Shown here: positions 9,001 through 20,863 of the stretch, piece by piece | Layout of the letters: each line of letters begins with the position of its first letter | Position numbering within the stretch: the first letter of the stretch is position 1 | Origin: Diadophis punctatus similis | Taxonomy: Eukaryota; Chordata; Lepidosauria; Squamata; Dipsadidae | Assembly (NCBI GenBank): GCA_023053685.1 | Contig: JALIGW010000059.1 | Span: 2,799,501 to 2,863,500, forward strand | Reading direction: 5' to 3' | Length of the DNA: 64,000 nt | Position numbers and translations under genes: made by a program | Notes under the pieces: generated by a model | What the model was told of the DNA's origin: nothing | Databases searched by the model: none | What the model saw: the letters and a program-made list of their open reading frames with translations, nothing else

Positions 9001-12000
9001 ATGGATGAGAATCACAACCCAGAGGAAGAACTGCGTCTCCTGGGAGGAAAGAAGGAGAAATGCCATAATCTCAGCAAACGTATACCAACAGGTAACTTAG
9101 CCACTGGCCAATATTTTATGTTCTAAACTGTTTGAATCTGTTACAGGGTTTGCAAAAATCCAGATGCCTAGGCATCCAGGTCTTTGCAATTTGGTTTGGG
9201 CATTAAAACTGTTGAAAGGTTTTTCAGTTGTGCTCCCAAAGGAGCTTTTTTTTAGCTTCACTACCCATCACCAATTTTTTGCATAAGTCCTCTTAACCTG
9301 TAAGTTACTCTGATCAATGGCTTTCCCCAGCATAAGAGAGTGCTCATATTTCAGTTGTTGCTGTTGCCTTAACAATACTACTTTAAGAGTGGAATCCCTC
9401 CAAGCTAGCTACCTTGCATTGCTGTTATTAATAGACTCAATATTAGTCTTGCTCTAAATAACCAATTTCCCTAACTTTCCACAGAACCATGGGCTGCTCT
9501 CATTGCTGAGTAATTATGAACTTCCTAAATCATCCCTTCTCCCACAATTTCTTTATTTTTGTTTTTATACTTTTTTCTTTAACATTCATAGGTGCTTGGT
9601 GAACAGTGTATTGTCCCGGTCAATGTATACATATTATTAATAATGATATTTACACATATAGTAATATTTCAACTTCTAATATTTACATATACATAGCAAT
9701 GTATTATGTAGCAGTATACATAGAGTATATTTCCCTATTTCTATTTTCTAACCATTAACAAATCCCATATTAAGAAGTATTCTGTTATCTATCAATCATC
9801 TCTTGTCCTTTTTAATATTTCAACTGTTATTGACTTTTTAACAAATCTCACATACTCCTCCCCTGGGACCTTATGTTTCCTAACATCACTCATATTTAAG
9901 TATTTCATCTGCCTCCACATCTACCTTTCGTTTTCCGGTCTCAAAGGCACCCACCAATAATTCTTTCATCTCTTCTGGTGAATCTTCCTCTTTGTCCTCA
10001 TCTATATTTTGACATCTTAAAAAATAAACTGCCCTCTCCTTTTCAAGAGTTATTCCTTTCTTTTCCAAATCTTTATCCACTTGTATCAATTGTTGATTTA
10101 TCTCCTCTATTCTTTCCTCCGCTCCTAATTCCTCCTCTATTTTCTGGATTTGTTGTTCATTTTTTGTTGTCATTTGCTGAGGGTTTCCTAATCTCACATC
10201 TATGTCATGCATCTGTTTATTTATCTCTCTATGATTCTTTATCATAGCTTCCTGGATATATTGAAACATCAATTGTATTTCTTTTTGAAATGTTTGTTTT
10301 TCCCTGTTGTGACATCTTAATTGGATTTAATGGGCTGAAAATTACTCAATAATCCACCAAGACCCCAATGTCCCAGTTGTCCAAAACACCAAAGAGCCAA
10401 TAAGAGAAGAATTTGCTCAATCCCGGAACTGTTCCTCAAAATCAACTATATTTATAGTCCTCAGAGTTTACCAATTTACTTCCTCAAAATTGTCCAAGTT
10501 TGTAAGTCTTGTTTAACTTTTCTTCTTTCGATTTGTGGAATATTCTATCAAACAGTGTTTATAGTCCAGAATGGCCCATCAAATTCCCCAATATCTCGTT
10601 AATCCACCAGCGTCAGTCGTTCAGTCTCAAGGGCAATTCAAGGCAGTTCCAAAAAAGACCATATTGTTTACAATCCAAACTACTTTGAAAATCTTCAAAA
10701 GGCTCACCATTTACTCCCAAACAGGAAGCAAGTCTTATGGCTGCCTTTTTTCCCCTGCCAATAGATGTCCTCCTTATTCTTTCTCTTTCCACTTGTACAG
10801 AATTCTATTTAAAATAGTCCTTTGTCCCAGATGTTGTTTGCCTTTCTTCACTTTGTTTCTCTTCTCCTTATCAATCCTAGCCTCCTTTCAAGGTCTTTTC
10901 TAGTTATGTAGTAGTATAATACCTTTTTTCATCGGTAGGTGTCATCCCAGTTCTAACTTCCAACATTGAAGCAAAGGGAAAGATATAACAGCTGATTGTC
11001 AAATAGTCAAAAAGTTCATTTTTCTTTGTGGAATTTCTTCCACATAATAATCTTTCCTCAAAGAATATTATCTGCTAAGTTAAATCACTTTTCACAATAA
11101 TATAAATTGTAGCCCGGTCCTTCTATATTTTAAAGCTTAATAGTCTCCCATTAAAGTTTCATTTCTTTTTTGGATCTGTAGTTTGTCTCCACGTATTAGT
11201 TCGCCGTTTTCTCTGCGTTTTGGAGAATCTTTCAAAAATTCTTTTATTTGGGGATAGGTCTCTAAAGTAGAAGTTGAAAATCATCTCACCCAGTTCCAAT
11301 ACTCTGTTCCCGAACAGCTCGTTAGTGCTGCTTCTTCGGTTGCCCCAGGTTTGGTCCGGCCATAATGGACATCTCTCTTCGTTGGTTAGGAGGATGCCTC
11401 GGATCCAGCGGGAGAGCCGCCACTCTCCTGCGATTGACAAGGCATCCCTCCTTTCTTCGTCACTCCTCCAGGGTGACTTTAGCCCCTTGGGGCCTCCTCA
11501 CGAAGAAGGATCGGCCGGGATTCGCGGAGCCCCGCTATCCTCGACTGTCGCCATGACGCCAAACCGGAAGTCTCCCCTTCTCCCACAATTTCTTAATAGT
11601 TTAGTGTCTTCTGTTTGAGTCATTGCCTTAAAACCTGACTGTAAAGGTTTCTTACCTTCGATGCCAGAAAAAGCAAAGTCACCTTGTTCCCACTTTTCCT
11701 TTTTTATACCTCTGTCCCCCTTTTCCTTTTTTATACCTCTGTGTATCTTTTGACTGGAGATGGCTTTACTGCAGTGGCCATGAAAATACTTCAAAAAAAT
11801 CCAGTGTGTATTAGATACATCCTTTCTTGTCTATTGAAAAAGGTGCAGTTGTCTGCTACTTTAGCTTATGTGCTGATTTGGCATATAAAACAGTTAAATC
11901 TCTTCCAACATACTAATGGGGAAAAGTGGTTTGTTTAGAATCCTTTGGACACTTGGTTTTATTTTGTGATTTCTCAATTTGCTGGAGGGGGGGGTGTTCA

Positions 12001-14949
12001 GGATCGTGATCATTGTTATCTCTTGAAGAGGATTGAAAGGTCTGAGTTTATGTCATGAGCTTTGACATAAAAGCCTTGTGTTTAGCAACTTGATCAGTTG
12101 CCATTACTGATTAGGAAAAGCATTAAGTGAGTGAACTGATAGAGCAGGGGTGTCAAACTCGCGTCGTCATGGCGGTGTCACGTGACATATCATTACTTTT
12201 CCCCCCCTTCGCTAAACTGGACATGGGCGTGGCCAGTGCGTGATGCATCCGGCCCATGGGCTGCGAGTTTGACAGCCCTGTGATAGAGGGATCACTCAAT
12301 TTCTCCCATTTTTTTGTCTTTGCTTCTGTGCCATGTGTGAAGGAAGAAGAAAACAGTTCCTTCCCCACCAACCTGTTTGATGGTTTTATCAAACTTCCTC
12401 CAGAATTGTATCCCGAGTCCTTGTTTGGACTGAGAGAGAGAGGATCCTTTTCTGACCAGAATGTGAAAATAGCTCATTGGCCTATTTGCATTCTGTTAAT
12501 CCAAAAAAGTTGTCTAGGTTAGAATCATCTTATCATGAAAAGCTAAATAACAAGGAAAATAAAAAGGTGCTGAGTAAAATCTGTTTTACATTTAAACATT
12601 TGTTGAACCCCACATCATAGCACAGAAATTCTTCGATTCTCTTTATTTTGCAACAGCAACACCATTATTTTTCTTGCAAACTGTAATATTACTTGGGAGA
12701 TTTAGCAGCTTAAAGGGGGGAAACGTATTTGTATTCTGCAGTTAGTGACAATAGATCTCAAATTTGCTTTCCTTCAGGATCATGGGAGTCAAATGGATAT
12801 ACTGCAAGTTCTGAGATAGTTGATGAGCCCAGTGTTCCCCTGAGTCCTTCCAACAGCCTTAACATCCGCAATCTCCAGCTGTCTGAGCGAGACCCTCCCC
12901 AGCATACCCGCCGTTATCCTCCTAATTTCCATCATGGCCGGCCCTTCCGTCCTGCCTACCGCAAAACTTATCGAGGCAACCCCTCAGACCGCAAGGAATG
13001 GGGACCTAGCACTAATGGCCACCACTGTGCTCTAGAGGGTCTTTCCAATGGGCGATGGCAGCATCGACGCCGTGGCTATTCTGACTCACCCTCCCCATTG
13101 TCTTCCCCCGAATTGGAACGAGTCAGCACTATCAAAGCCAGTGAGAAGCCCGCTGTTACATCTAATGCCTCCAGTGTAACCACTGAGGAATCCGAGAAGG
13201 AAACATGGTCACTCTTTCGGCCCCTTCCTGCTTTCCCAGTTGATAGCAGCAGTGCCAGGATCATTCCCAAGATCTCTTATGCCAGCAAGCTGAAAGAGAA
13301 CTTGGATCAACCAGGCAAAGCCTGCCATGTTCCAGCCTCGGCTGTCCGCACCACTAATAGCCTCCCCAACTGTGTCTTGGTGCCACCCCCCAGCAGTCCC
13401 CCGCCAACCGATAGTCGGCGGCAGCACCTGGGAGCCATCTTCCAAAATGAGTGGGGCCTCTCCTTTATCAATGAGCCAGGAGCCGGGCATGGAGGGGGTG
13501 GTGGAACGGCACCAGTCAAGGAGACAGAAAATGCAGATGCTGAAGCATGTTGGGAAAACATGGAAGCCAGTGACTGGCAAGCTGCAAGAAATTATCACTT
13601 CGAAGGTAAGAGCCTTAAGAGTTCAGAACTGCACAGGGAAGGGGATGTCTGCATGTTTTGAGGCTGTTAATCTATTGGTAGCAGAATATATTGAGCAACT
13701 TTCAATTGTAAGTCACATTTCAGGTGCATAGAAAACAGCTATTGCAATTAGTGGAAGGGGGGCATGGATAATATTGTTTGCCCACAAAAACCCAGAAGCG
13801 TAATAAGTAAAAATCAACTTACAGTATTCCCTAAACTTCATCTTTCATGTTTATCTGGTAAGGGTACATTGACCCTTTGAATCAGTTTTGAATTAAGAGT
13901 TTCAGAAGCAGTCTATCATTCTCTAACTCTTTAAAAGGTTAAGGAAAAATGTCTTCATTAAATTTCAATGGAGTCAGCTAGAAGCTTTTGTGTTTCATTA
14001 AGGACAGTTCACATTTTACTTCCAATTATTTGAGTATTACTGTAAGTTTTACCATTTAATTTTAACTGAGTGAGTTTTGTTTTGTTAAATAATGCAGGGA
14101 GATGGGCATGTGGTTGTTGCACATCTGGACCAGCTTTTCTCAATGTAATTAAAATTTAGAAACTTCCTGTTGGATAATAAAGACAGACTTACAGTAGGTA
14201 TTCTTTAGGAATAAAATACAGTAATGCTTGGCTTCTAATCTTTTTTCTTCTCTTGATACAGAGTGGAGCCATATATGGGAGCTACATAGTCGAGGTAAGC
14301 AATGGAAGAACTTTCTTTCAGAATTCTTAGATGAATTTACATTATGAGATGGTGGTGCACCTAAGCTAGTAATGCCTACTCTAATTGCATAGGCAGCTAT
14401 TTTTAGCTTGAATGGGGATTATATGGGACCTGTGCTGTGTTTTCATACTCCTAAAGTTAGTTGAAGTTAAGGATTGTATTTAGGGACTAGTCCCTCTAGT
14501 AGTGGTTTGAGGTTTGCAGGAGGGTACAATTACATGAAAGTGGTTTGCAAGTGGAAAGTAAATTGGAGGAGGGTGGAGGAATCATAGGAAAAGGATGTGC
14601 TGTTCCAGTTTGTGGGAATATTTTTATCAAAAACAGCCTTGGGAGTCCAAAAAGGTTCTGGCCAATGGTAGATAAATTTGTACAAACACAAAAAGAAACA
14701 AGAGCAAAACAGGATCTCACAATCAGGTGGGAGCAACAGCAAAGTAATGCTGTTCTAATTTTGCACCCAAGATTCTATTTTTATGGGATAATTGTATAGA
14801 GAGGGCATCTTTTAAGCATCCATTTATACAGCATCCATGTAGCATCTCTGTTTAAAGATACACTCTTCATACTTTCCATTTTTATTTTTTCTTCTAGCTC
14901 CTAGCAGAGTGATGGTCTACTCGGAAACCTTGGATGGGAAGGGTTAATT
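9001..14949 (+). CDS. NUFIP2-family protein (short NUFIP2-like paralogue)
   Basis: Four coding exons join in phase: 9001-9091, 12778-13605, 14262-14294 and 14900-14949. They total 1002 nt (333 codons plus TAA). Donors are CAG|GTAACT, GAAG|GTAAG and GAG|GTAAGC; acceptors are CTTCAG, ATACAG and TTCTAG. Motifs match my memory of NUFIP2 (nuclear FMR1-interacting protein 2, an RNA-binding, stress-granule associated protein): a WSLFRPLPAFPVD/IPKISYASKLKENL block, LGAIFQNEWGLSFINEP, and the C-terminal SHIWELH...VMVYSETLDG, in the same order. NUFIP2 is about 695 residues, so this is half its length and lacks the His/Gln-rich N-terminus. It is probably a separate paralogue, and the function is inferred only from the family. 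Confidence 0.85.
9554..11574 (-). mobile_element. L1 derivative with 5' region and ORF1 but no ORF2, in intron 1
   Basis: A perfect 20-bp target duplication flanks it (9534-9553 and 11575-11594). The 5' end on the minus strand is GGAGACTTCCGGTTTGGCGTCATGG, sharing CCGGTTTGGCGTCA with the L1 5' end near 45845. It then has a GC-rich 5' region, ORF1 coding (9886-10272, and degenerate to about 9800) and an A-rich 3' end. Nothing of ORF2 is visible. With both ends and the duplication present, the loss is internal rather than a simple 5' truncation. Confidence 0.8.
9886..10272 (-). pseudogene. L1 ORF1 fragment (coiled coil)
   Basis: 128 codons rich in Glu/Lys/Gln with heptad-like spacing (NEQQIQKIEEELGAEERIEE), then AVYFLRCQNIDEDKEEDSPEEM, the start of the ORF1 RRM-like domain also seen at 29016-29327 and 46676-46984. 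After a stop the frame degenerates but still shows ORF1-like VPGEEYVRFVKKSITVEILK. Confidence 0.75.
11690..11745. repeat. Short tandem duplication in intron 1
   Basis: Two copies of about 27 bp built on CTTTTCCTTTTTTATACCTC. The intron stretches 11595-12136 and 12289-12777 otherwise show nothing. Confidence 0.7.
12145..12280. mobile_element. Small non-autonomous hAT element in intron 1
   Basis: Terminal inverted repeats CAGGGGTGTCAAACTCGC and GCGAGTTTGACAGCCCTG (one mismatch) are flanked by a perfect 8-bp target duplication TGATAGAG (12137-12144 and 12281-12288). At 136 bp with no ORF it is a hAT-type MITE. Confidence 0.92.
12778..13605 (+). CDS. Large exon 2 of the NUFIP2-like gene
   Basis: This exon encodes most of the protein (about residues 31-306). 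Roughly in order: an Arg/Pro/His-rich basic stretch (RYPPNFHHGRPFRPAYRKTY, near residue 75), a Ser/Pro-rich stretch (SDSPSPLSSPELERV), the family core WSLFRPLPAFPVDSSS (about residue 170), a Pro-rich linker (LVPPPSSPPP), the FQNEWGLSFINEP motif (about 250) and a Gly run. The true 5' edge is the acceptor at 12777, not the ATG further upstream in the intron. Reading past the donor at 13606 gives about 20 unrelated codons before a stop. The protein looks largely disordered, with no membrane segment. Confidence 0.85.
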
Positions 14950-15226
14950 CCACAAATATCCAGGGGAAGCACCGCTAAGATATTGGGGGGGGGGTGTATG
15001 GGGAGAGGCAAGGCAACCCACCCAACCCTCTTGAAGATTGGAGAGTCCAGGCATCTTGAAAGGGGAAGCTATGCCACCTGCCTACCTCCCTTCCCTTGCT
15101 GTTTTAGCCTAAATTGTTCTGGGTGAGGCTCATGACTCACCCATTCCCCACCATCTCTCTCTCTGATTCAATGCTCTGGTTTTTAATTTCTTCACATGGT
15201 TTTTAATTTCTCTGGATCCCCCTGAA

Positions 15227-15232
15227 AATAAA
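15227..15232 (+). terminator. Poly(A) signal of the NUFIP2-like gene
   Basis: An AATAAA about 280 bp after the TAA is the first good signal in the 3' UTR. The 3' UTR would be about 14950-15250. The ERV begins only about 160 bp further on. Confidence 0.65.
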
Positions 15233-15409
15233 GGCAAAAAAAGAATTTATTTAAATTCATTTCTCTTGCCATAGCAGTGTCTTACTTCTTAACACAGAAC
15301 TTTCGTGTCCTGCCACCAGGACAAGGAAATGGCAGTGAGAAGAGCAGTGGCTGTGCTAAAAGGGACACAAACAGGATATTTTGAAAAAGATGAAAACTTT
15401 CCATGAGTT

Positions 15410-15979
15410 TGTTGTAAGGAATATCCTTCTGGGTTCAGTTCCAAGTGGGGAAAAACACTGGATTCATGAAAGTTGCTTGGAAAGAAGGTTTAATGGTGGA
15501 CAGGAGCACATGGCATGAGCCCCTGTGCAGAAAAGGTAGATCACATGCTTCCAGGTGTGGGTGAAGAGAAAAAGAGAGGGAAGAGATGCTGAGTTCCTTG
15601 TTTTATACTCTCTGTTGGGTCCCACCTCTTAGTTTCCTGTTCCTGTATAGAAATGTATCCCATTGGCTCTCAGACCCCCCAGGGGCATGCTGGGACAACT
15701 CTATAGGTTTTTGTCTAATCCAGCTTTGGCTGAATGAAAGGGCCTTGGGCAAATCCTATTGTGGTTTTATTATGCAGAAGACTTTCAGGCCAGGTGAGAG
15801 GAATATGTGAGCTGGCCCAGTCCTTAATGGTCCATTGGCAGGGGTGGGAGTTTCCAAGAGGAGTCTTTTGTCTGTTTAAAAGCATGTTTCCAGATGTGTT
15901 CCACAGAATATTTTCTGCCTTTTAATATCTCCTAGGATATCTCATTTCCTAGGAGAGGGGTGGGTGCTAACTTCCTACA
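15410..15979 (-). repeat. 3' LTR of the ERV-like element
   Basis: 570 bp, starting TGTTGTAAGGAATATCC and ending CTTCCTACA on the + strand. Minus-strand TATAAAA lies near 15605 and ATTAAA near 15490. It differs from its partner at only about ten positions, including a 2-bp indel at about 15608. Confidence 0.93.
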
Positions 15980-16919
15980 ATCCCTCATTTTTTTTTCCAA
16001 AACATGTGAGTGCAACACATGTTTTGACACAAGCTTCAAATTGATCAGGTCAGGGAGATTTTATGGGTGCTTTTAATTTTCTCTGATGCAGAGGGGAAGA
16101 CGTTGAAAAAGGCAGTTGAAAGAGGCAGCAGAAGGATTCCTTCAGTGGCTCCCAAAAGGAGAGCTTTCAACCATGATGGTCAATGGCCAGGGCAAAAGTT
16201 CTGGAGATAAATTTACAGTATCCAATTTTCCATGCCAATTATGTTCAGATGTTTGATAACACTTTCAGTGAGCTCCCAGACAGGTTTCAAGCAAGCACAG
16301 GCCCCACAATATTCCCACAGCCATGGTTTACCTTGAAATCACAGGCTGCCCATTTCCAAGGGATGGTTCTTGAATCTGCCCTAGCTCTTACTTTAGTGCA
16401 TCTAGGATTTGTGAGTCCAAATTGAAGTTAGCCAGTGTGCAATCCAGGCTTTTCCTTTTTTTTTTTAATTTTTTTTTTAAAATAGAATGAGCCCTGGGAC
16501 TCTTACTCCTGAGACCACCAGTGCAAAATACCCTGCTTTACTGGGCAGCAGTCAGGCCTTGGGTTTCGAAGATCCTTTCTGCTAGCTCTTCAAGTGGGGA
16601 AATTGCCTGAGGGACCTGTCCCCTTCCCCCATGGAATTAGCAGGGAGATATGACTGCCTGGGCTTTAATGCCACAAAGCAGGAATCAAAACAACAAAAAA
16701 ACAAAAAAAAACAGCAAGCTAAAAGCAGCTTTGGGTGGAGGTAGGTGAAAAAGGGATAACCTCAGTCTAATTCTGAATGGCGTGTCTGTGTGTTTGTGTA
16801 TGCAGCTACAAATTTCCCTTCCACTAGACATAAATCTAAAGTGTACAGAACTCACTGTGGCAACCACTCCCAATACAATTCTTACATGAGTACATTAAAC
16901 TGATTACAATATAGATGAG

Positions 16920-17035
16920 ACAAGAAAGAGAAACTTTACAATGAATTTCTGTGACTGAAGCAAGGAAAGAAAGAAAAACTTTACAATGAATTTCTGTGAC
17001 TGAAGCAAAGAAAGAAAACTTTACAATGAAGTTCC
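16920..17035. repeat. Tandem repeat, about 45-bp unit
   Basis: Two full copies and one partial copy of a unit containing AACTTTACAATGAATTTCTG and GTGACTGAAGCAA, inside the ERV-like element. The rest of 15980-18250 has no recognisable coding. Confidence 0.75.
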
Positions 17036-18254
17036 CCCCTCCCCCCTAGTCTTTCCAGCTGTCTTCTGGGGATTGAAAATAGATGTTTGGTCTTTATTTG
17101 TCCATCTCCGGGTCCTTTCATTCATGTCTGCTGGGTGGCCTTAGGTTTTGGTGGTGAGGCTGGTCAGCCAGGCTTGGAAAGATCTGCTCCACTCTGGTTG
17201 CTGTGATGACTAGAGGACTAGATTCAAACCCAATTCTGGCTCAAATGGATGGAATGTCTTTACTGGAGGCAGTGTCTGAGCCCATTTGCTCTGCTTCCAT
17301 AGGCTTCAGGATCATGTGTGCAGGGCTGAAAGACATAAGAACAGGGTCCCTTCCCCCTTTTGCTGGTAATTCTACCACGAGAGGCATTGTAAAAGGATTA
17401 GAGATTTGGGGTGGGTGGGTAGATAGCTTGCAGGCAGGGTTTGAGGAAAACAACACATCAGTATCGCAGTTAAATCAATTATAACAAAATGGAGACATCG
17501 GGGAAAAAAATGAACAGACATTTCCATCTTAGCAGAGAACTGGCATCCATTAAACATCACAGAAGAGCAATATTAAAACTGTTTGCATGTACATACAGTA
17601 AATGTAAGAATGAAATTTTCCTGTAAATTAACTTAAAACATTGTCCCTAAAATTTTGGGCTGTTCTTAAAAACACAGAGAGGAATAGGAAAATTGAACTC
17701 TGTTCCTTGTCCCAGACCAGGTTGGCCAGACCTAACTGGGCAAAGACATTTTCCTTTCTTTTCAGTGCTTTTAATTTTTTCTAACAATTTGAAATTCATA
17801 TCTCTAGGAAACAGATATTTTACAGTTGTAATTACTTCGAGTGCGCACAAGACAAGACAAAGACGTACACATACACAAAAACAGGGAAAAAGAGGATGAC
17901 AGGACACACACAAGTCCTTCCTGCCATAAATCTCAGTTAAATTAGGGAAGGCACAAATCTTAACAAACAAACCACGTGGTTACATATAAGAGAGAAAAGA
18001 AGAGAGAGAGAGACAAACAAACACCTCAACATTTTTCCTTTTCTGTTTTCTTAAGTACCTTTATTTAGCCAAATTGGCTGTTTTGTTTTGTTTTTTTCTG
18101 TGTCATCCCTCAGCAAAGTCCATTTCCTACTTTTGCACATTCCTGTATTCCTGGCGTCCCAGGTTCCAAGCCCTCACAAGGGTACCCGCCACCCTCGAAC
18201 TAGAGCTTCCCATGATCCTTTAAATGTAAGGTTCGCTTTGGCTTAGCTAGTGGC

Positions 18255-18430
18255 GCGCTCACTGTTTTCAGAGGCTAAAAAACTCTGGGAAGGACTTCCG
18301 ATTCCCTCATGGAAGTAAGGGCCCCTTCCTTGGGGAGTCGTCCGCAGTTTTCAGAGGAGAAAAAAACTCTGGGAAGGACTTCCGCTACCCCACAGAAGTA
18401 TGGGCCCCTTCCTTGGGGAATCTCCTTTAG
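18255..18430. repeat. Direct duplication, about 85-bp unit
   Basis: Two copies share CTCTGGGAAGGACTTCCG and GGCCCCTTCCTTGGGGA. The copies are diverged, so the duplication is not recent. It is followed by a (CA)n tract of about 40 bp at 18609-18649. Confidence 0.75.
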
Positions 18431-18607
18431 GTTTATCAGATCCAAAAAGGGGATCTGCGAGGACATAGCCACCCCTGTACGACTAGTACTAAGACCTCCA
18501 CTTTCTATTCACGAGCTTCACATTTTAGAACCGAAAAATTATGGGGTTTGCTTTTGGGATGTGCACATAAAAACAACAACAAAATTTGCTTTCCCACCCT
18601 TCAATCA

Positions 18608-18651
<44 letters not shown>

Positions 18652-18789
18652 TCCTCCTTCCCTAACAGAAGGTCCTGTGCTCTGTAAACGCTAAACAGAA
18701 CTTACACAAATCAAAAACAGAGAAAGAGAAGACATTGACACATAGGCTGGTAGATGAGAAAGAAACTCTATACTACCAAATGAGGATAA

Positions 18790-19560
18790 ACAAAAATAAT
18801 TCAATATTATGAAAAGCTGTATGAGCAAGAAGTTTCAGAAAATAAAATTAAAGAATATTTGAAAAAAATGGAATTGCCTAAAGTACCAGAAAAGGACAAA
18901 AACTATTAAATGAATGAATATCAATGATGGAATTATCAGAAGCAGATCAAGAGACAAAAGAACAACCAAACACCAGGACCAGGTGGGCCAGTGGCAGAAT
19001 TTTACAAAGATTTTACATAATGAAGTATTGATTGATGTAAAGGTACCAAATTCCTGAATGGGAGCAAATATTACTTTGATTCCAAAATAAGATTCAGATT
19101 TCATGCAGATAAAACTATAGGCCCATCTCTTCACTGAATGCTGACTATAAAATATATACTCCAGCAAACTAAAAGGTTCCTAAATGAATTTATACATTCA
19201 GATCTCTTAAACTTTTTCTAAGAGACAGATTAAAAACAAAATGAGAATGATTTTAAATACATAAAAAAAGGCACAAGAAAAGGATGCTATTCATTTTGAT
19301 ACTGGAAGTGCTAAATATAAATATTATGGCAGACACAGAAATTAAAGGCATGGAAACTTGAAAACTAATTTTGCACCAAGTGAGAAATAAAATATGTTAA
19401 TAACCAACCTTGCTGACAATTTTGTTGTCCAAAAGGTAGAGAAGAGAACTAGAGGAGATAATTAAGTCCATACTTGACTTAATACTTACAAAGAAGAAGT
19501 TGTAGAAGGATTTGAAACTGCATCATTAACATAACAAAAACAATTGAACACACTAAAGTC
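18790..19560 (+). pseudogene. Old L1 ORF2 (reverse transcriptase) relic inside the ERV-like element
   Basis: Frame-hopping translation gives L1-like pieces around PGPGGPVAEFYKDF (near 18975) and, after stops, an RT-like run near 19085-19200. No frame is open for more than a few dozen codons. The identification is by eye and moderate. Confidence 0.5.
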
Positions 19561-20300
19561 TTAGATTTTAAGAGCTGACCTTAATAAACTCAGAGAAACT
19601 TGAGAAAGATTCCTTGGATGAAAATCCTAAAGGGAAAAAAAAGCAACTCAAGAAGCTTGGTAAACTCTGAAAAACTTGATTATAAAAACCAATTGCACCA
19701 TACCAATCAGAAAAAAAAAACCAGAAATCCAAGAAACCAGCATGGCTGCACAAAGACCTCACTGACAAATTGAATGAATGAAGGACAGATACAAAAAATG
19801 GAAAGAGGGACACATAACTAAGGCAGAATATCAGCAGATAGCAAGAATCTGTAAAGAAAAATCAGGAAGCAAAGGCCTTGAATGAACAAAAACTTGCAAC
19901 AAAAGTGAAAGATAATATAAAAGATTCTTCCAATACATAAAAAAGAAACAAGAAAAAATCAAGGAAACAGTTGGACCACTAAGGAGAGAAGGCAACACAG
20001 AGAAAGCCATGAGTTGCTTAACTCATTCTTTGCATGTCTTCTTGCAAAAAGAAATGCAGCCCAATTAACCAGAAATATAACTGGAAAGGAAAAATAAAAC
20101 AAACTGTAAACTAAAGTTAAAATAAGCAAAAACAGTAAGAGAACACCAGGTCCCAGAGTCCTAAAGGAGCTGGTAAATGAAATCTCAGAACCACTGCACA
20201 TCTTAAAAAAAAAATCTTGGGACACGGGGACCACCTGAGAAACTGGGAAAAAGCTAATGTGGTTCCCATCTTCAAAAAGAAAGAAAAAAACAACTAAACT
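19560..20300 (+). pseudogene. Old CR1 LINE relic inside the ERV-like element
   Basis: Shattered frames read in CR1 order: a Trp/Lys-rich stretch (near 19740), QEAKALNEQKLATKVKDNIKD (near 19870), VGPLRREGNTEKA (near 19975), then RVLKELVNEISEPLHILKKK and TGKKLMWFPSSKRK (20155-20280). This is the segment upstream of and entering the CR1 RT domain. It is strongly decayed, in contrast to the LTRs around it. Confidence 0.6.
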
Positions 20301-20848
20301 CTGAGCCCTATCTAATGCAAAGAAAAGTAAAATCCTACACTTAGGTAAGGAAAACCAAAAATATAGATAACTATTATAAATTGGTGCAACAAATTAAAAC
20401 AGATTTGGAGAAGTGGAAAAGTAACCACCATAAAATGAGTATCCTGCAATGGCTAGCAGACAAAACAGGGCTGAGGGGGGGGGGGAGAAGGAAATATCAA
20501 AGGATTTAGGAAGATACATTAACTTGGTTAAACAAAAAGCATGATTATTATTTCCTAAAATGATTTGTACCCAGACAACACACTATTCAATTGAAATTGG
20601 AATTTACATATGCCATAAAGTAAAATAAAAAAGCAAAAATTACCCCCCCACACACATACACACATGCAAACACACATTTCCCAGTTTTCTATGGTTTAAA
20701 GTAAAATTTAGAGGTAGGTACTCACCTTCTTTCCAAGCAGCCCTTGAATTGAAACTCAAAACCCCTTTAAAACCTAATTTCCAATGGCCCAGGTCAAATA
20801 AATTTATTTAGGCCAGGATCATTGGAGAGGTTAGCTTGGAGTCCCATC

Positions 20849-20861
20849 TGGGTGGGTGCCA
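20849..20861 (-). promoter_or_regulatory. Candidate primer-binding site of the ERV-like element
   Basis: The plus strand TGGGTGGGTGCCA ends in CCA two bases from the 5' LTR, as a tRNA 3' end would, so the minus strand reads TGGCACCCACCCA. I could not assign the tRNA. Confidence 0.5.
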
Positions 20862-20863
20862 AT

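Noticed and set aside
12729..12777. ATG at 12729 as the start of the NUFIP2-like protein
   Set aside because: It lies in the intron before a good acceptor (TTTCCTTCAG at 12777). Exon 1 at 9001-9091 joins in phase to 12778.
13209..13598. Minus-strand and second-frame ORFs across exon 2
   Set aside because: Shadows of a GC-rich coding exon whose + strand frame has family motifs and consensus splice sites.
19568..20234. Minus-strand hydrophobic frames in the ERV-like interior as env candidates
   Set aside because: The Phe/Leu-rich translation comes from A-rich LINE relics read backwards. No SU/TM motifs and frames of only 80-90 codons.
15982..20861. ERV orientation on the plus strand
   Set aside because: TATA and poly(A) signals, purine tract and CCA-ended primer-like site are all in the right order only on the minus strand.
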